64,000 nt of DNA from Macrotis lagotis (lineage: Eukaryota; Chordata; Mammalia; Peramelemorphia; Peramelidae), in NCBI RefSeq assembly GCF_037893015.1, contig NC_133662.1, forward strand, positions 199,876,050 through 199,940,049, in the 5' to 3' direction. The notes below the pieces were generated by a model. That model saw only the letters and a list, made by a program, of their open reading frames with translations. It ran no database searches and was not told where the DNA came from. The position numbers were made by a program, and so were the translations under genes. Positions 61,385 to 64,000 of this stretch are shown one piece after another (the stretch's first letter is position 1; the number at the start of each line of letters is the position of its first letter).

Positions 61385-61960
61385 TTTCCTAATATGCCAC
61401 TCTGATTATGTCATTTCTCCTTCAAAAAGCATAAAATTTAGGTTCCAATTCTTGTATTAAAAGATCTCTTTACAGGATACTTGTCTTTGGATCTTACTTC
61501 CTCTTTGCATATTCTACATTCCAGTCAACTTACTATTCTGTTTGTATCTAGCCATCTCAAATCTCTATGCCTTCACTTAGGTTGTCTCCTAACAGAAACA
61601 GATCCATCCCTCTTCCAACCATTAAAATCTACTTCCTTGATGTCCATTCCTTCTTTTAGACCTTATCTCATATAACTTCATCTTCATGAAACCATCCAGG
61701 ACTATACCACCACCCTAATCAAGTTTCACAGAGCCTTTTAACTCACATCTCATTCTCCTTTATGTCAAAAATACTTAGGTTCTTCTCTTTTATTAGATTG
61801 CATTGTCATAGTGTCTTCATCTTAATATCTCCAAAGGATAGCTTCTGTATTTTTATCATAGTAGTCATTTGGCAAATGAATTAAATTTAAAATGTGAAAA
61901 TGATTTGCAAAACCTTTAAAGGTAGAATTAAGCAGAGTGTAGGTGTTTCATAAATTCTTA
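61385..61960 (+). mobile_element. L2-like LINE remnant
   Basis: 'gccactctgattatgtcat', 'ccttgatgtccattccttct' and 'tcatgaaaccatccaggact' resemble the L2 ORF end and 3' UTR. Decayed. Confidence 0.5.
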
Positions 61961-62184
61961 ATGTTTTGATTTCATTTTAGAAAGAGGAAAAAAATGATTT
62001 CCACTTAGAAAACCATGCTCAGATTGGAAGTAAAACAAGTGTGGTGCCAGTTAATTTGAGTAGCACCATTCAACATAATGGTGAGAGAATCTGACTCCAA
62101 ATTTGTGTTGTGGCATTCTGATCATTGACCTGAACTGATTTTTGGCCATAATATCTTCATCTTTAAAATAGAGATACATTGTTG

Positions 62185-62371
62185 AGTCTGAATGCAGAAC
62201 AAAGTTTACTATTTTCAATTTTAAATATTTGTTTTATATATTGTGTTTTTTCCTCTCTCATGGTTTTCCCCCCTTTTTGATTTGATTCACAAAATAATCA
62301 ATATGAATACCTAAGAAGATATATTTACATGATTTATCTGGATCCATGTTTAGCATGGTTACACTTGTATA
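62185..62371 (+). mobile_element. L1 3' UTR-like fragment
   Basis: 'gttgagtctgaatgcagaac' and the following T-rich text resemble the L1 3' UTR type at 33886-34345. Weak. Confidence 0.45.
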
Positions 62372-62381
62372 ATAAATATAT

Positions 62382-62686
62382 AAAACAGTTAGGTGGCATG
62401 GTAGATAGAGCACTGACCTTGGAGTTAAGAGGATGGGAATTCAAATCCATCCTCAGACTTTTGAATCTTACTGGTTAGTTGGCCTTAGGCAAGTCATTTA
62501 ACCCTGATTGCCTCCCATCCAGGGCCATCTCCAATCATCCTGATACATACCTGACCACTGGACTCAGTTGATTCTAGAGGAGAAAATGAGGCTGTGACTT
62601 AGCACAGCCCTCCCTCAGGTCAAATTCAATTTATGTACTTGTCATGGTATCATCATGGTCTTCTTCAAGAATGAAGGACAAACATC
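62382..62686 (+). mobile_element. tRNA-headed SINE with non-L1 LINE-like tail
   Basis: Head 'acagttaggtggcatggtag', B-box-like 'attcaaatccatcc', body 'ctgaccactggactcagttg', tail 'catggtcttcttcaagaatg'. Same family as 1222-1517. Perfect duplication 'ataaatatat' at 62372-62381 and 62687-62696. The copy is full length. Confidence 0.88.
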
Positions 62687-63224
62687 ATAAATATATGGAT
62701 AGAAAAAATAAAATAAAATGAGGATACCAAATTCTATAGAAAATGAATGTCCAAAACTCACTTTTCATGTAATTTGAAAAAAAACATAATGATATATTTT
62801 TAAAATGGAGATGGAGGGAATGGGTTGCACTAGGGTATCTTTAAGGTTCCTTCCAGCTAAAATTTTCTTGTAATCCTGTAAATTTATCCTATTTCCTACT
62901 TCCTAACATCCTTTTTGAATGTGTGACAAGAAATGATGCTGAAAGTTTGAGCCCAATTGAGCAGTTATTCAAGTTGTTCATGCAACCACATCACTATGGT
63001 AATTTGAGAATCATCTCTATGCGCTCCCTGAAAAACATTCCAGATGAAAGTGGAATTTAAAGAATGTTACCAGTTACAAATTAAGTAGACAATATATCTC
63101 AGGTTACATGCACCAGCAGAGTTAATCAACCAACAATAATTTCTGAAGTGCCAAACTCAGTAGATATTAAAATCTCTTCTAATAATAAAGATATACTTAT
63201 ATAAAAGAAAGTAACAATTTTAGT

Positions 63225-63400
63225 GATCATTCATTCAACAAATATTTATAAAACACCTCCTATGTGCACAACACAAGGCTAGAAACCAATGATACAAAAG
63301 AAAATATAGGCACCATCTTTGCTTTCAAAAAAGTATATTCTGTTGGGGAAGGGTTGGGAGGATACAGTATAAACACAGAATGGTATAATATAAAAAGGCA
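63225..63400 (-). mobile_element. L2 3' end, antisense
   Basis: 'cattcattcaacaaatattt', 'cacctcctatgtgcacaac' and 'aaaaaagtatattctgttgg' match the reverse complement of the L2 3' terminus in order. Confidence 0.7.
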
Positions 63401-63787
63401 AGGGATAGGGGTCAAAGAAGATATTCAATTGGGACTTGAGGAAAATGTGAAAGGGGGAGAACATTTTTAGTTGAGGTAGAGAAAGATCAAGGAAGGCTAG
63501 AATCAGAGAAATTTTGATTAGAATAGAGACTTCAGCAGTCATCTTTGTTGTTCCTTGCTTGGTGAAGGTATTATCTCTTATAACATCCTTGAAAATGCAT
63601 CTAATTTCTACTTGAATATCTCCAGTGACAGGAAACTTACTACATAATGTCATTTTTCAATCACTACATCCATGAAGCATTTATTAAGTGACTAATAGGC
63701 TCTTGAAGTGCGCAAAGAACTATTGATACAATGTCAAAAGAAAAATGTTCCTTATTCTACTCATATCCTAACAGAAAACTTTTATTC

Positions 63788-63941
63788 TTTTTTTTTAAGG
63801 TTTTTGCAAGGCAAATGGGGCAAAGTGGCTTGCCCAAGGTCACACAGCTAGGTAATTATTAAGTGTCTGAGACCAGATTTGAACCTAGGTACTCCTGACT
63901 CCAGGGCTAGTGCTTTATCCATTGTGCCACCTAGCCGCCCC
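63788..63941 (-). mobile_element. tRNA-derived SINE, poly(A) tail
   Basis: Minus-strand copy with 'ccacctagccgcccc' 5' end. 'aaaacttttattctt' before and 'aaaacttttattttt' after are the duplication. Confidence 0.93.
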
Positions 63942-64000
63942 TAAAACTTTTATTTTTAAGAAAGTATTCAACATATTGACTAAAACTTGCTTTCTTCTGT

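Overview
The window reads as vertebrate nuclear DNA, almost certainly marsupial. It is AT-rich, has long introns and intergenic DNA, and is saturated with L1 LINEs. It carries more than a dozen copies of a tRNA-headed SINE whose body (GGTGGC..AGTGGATA head, TTCAAAT box, CCTAAAAA tail) matches the family I know from Australian marsupials. I therefore favour an Australidelphian, possibly dasyurid, genome; the exact species cannot be read from the sequence.

Layout. Positions 1-34.3 kb are almost wholly L1, much of it nested. A minus-strand L1 (5137-18060) is split by a nearly complete plus-strand L1 (10294-17267). Next to it a plus-strand L1 (18061-33885) is split by a complete-length minus-strand L1 (18934-26739). 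Both insertions have recognisable target-site duplications. The inner minus-strand L1 carries an 881-bp tandem duplication that is more than 99% identical. No L1 reading frame is intact. From 34.3 to 42.6 kb there are older repeats, a processed pseudogene of synaptophysin-like 1 (SYPL1, minus strand, broken by a SINE), and a decayed non-L1 LINE with a recognisable reverse transcriptase box, itself inserted in an antisense L1.

The only functional protein-coding feature I can support is at 43.0-43.25 kb: the first coding exon of PLPPR4 (phospholipid phosphatase-related 4, PRG-1) on the plus strand. It lies in a GC-rich island with a perfect CRE palindrome about 280 bp upstream and ends at a strong phase-0 splice donor. 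From 43251 to the window end lies PLPPR4 intron 1 (over 20 kb). It holds older MIR-like and L2 remnants, microsatellites, an L1 that has its 5' end but lacks its 3' part, and several SINEs. Exon 2 was not found, so it should lie beyond position 64000.

There is no operon-like cooperation of genes here. The interacting parts are LINEs and the SINEs that appear to use them: poly(A)-tailed SINEs with L1-style duplications, and two other SINE types whose tails resemble non-L1 LINE tails. I found no new multi-gene system; the most interesting items are the PLPPR4 start region, the recent tandem duplication, and the LINE/SINE tail pairs.
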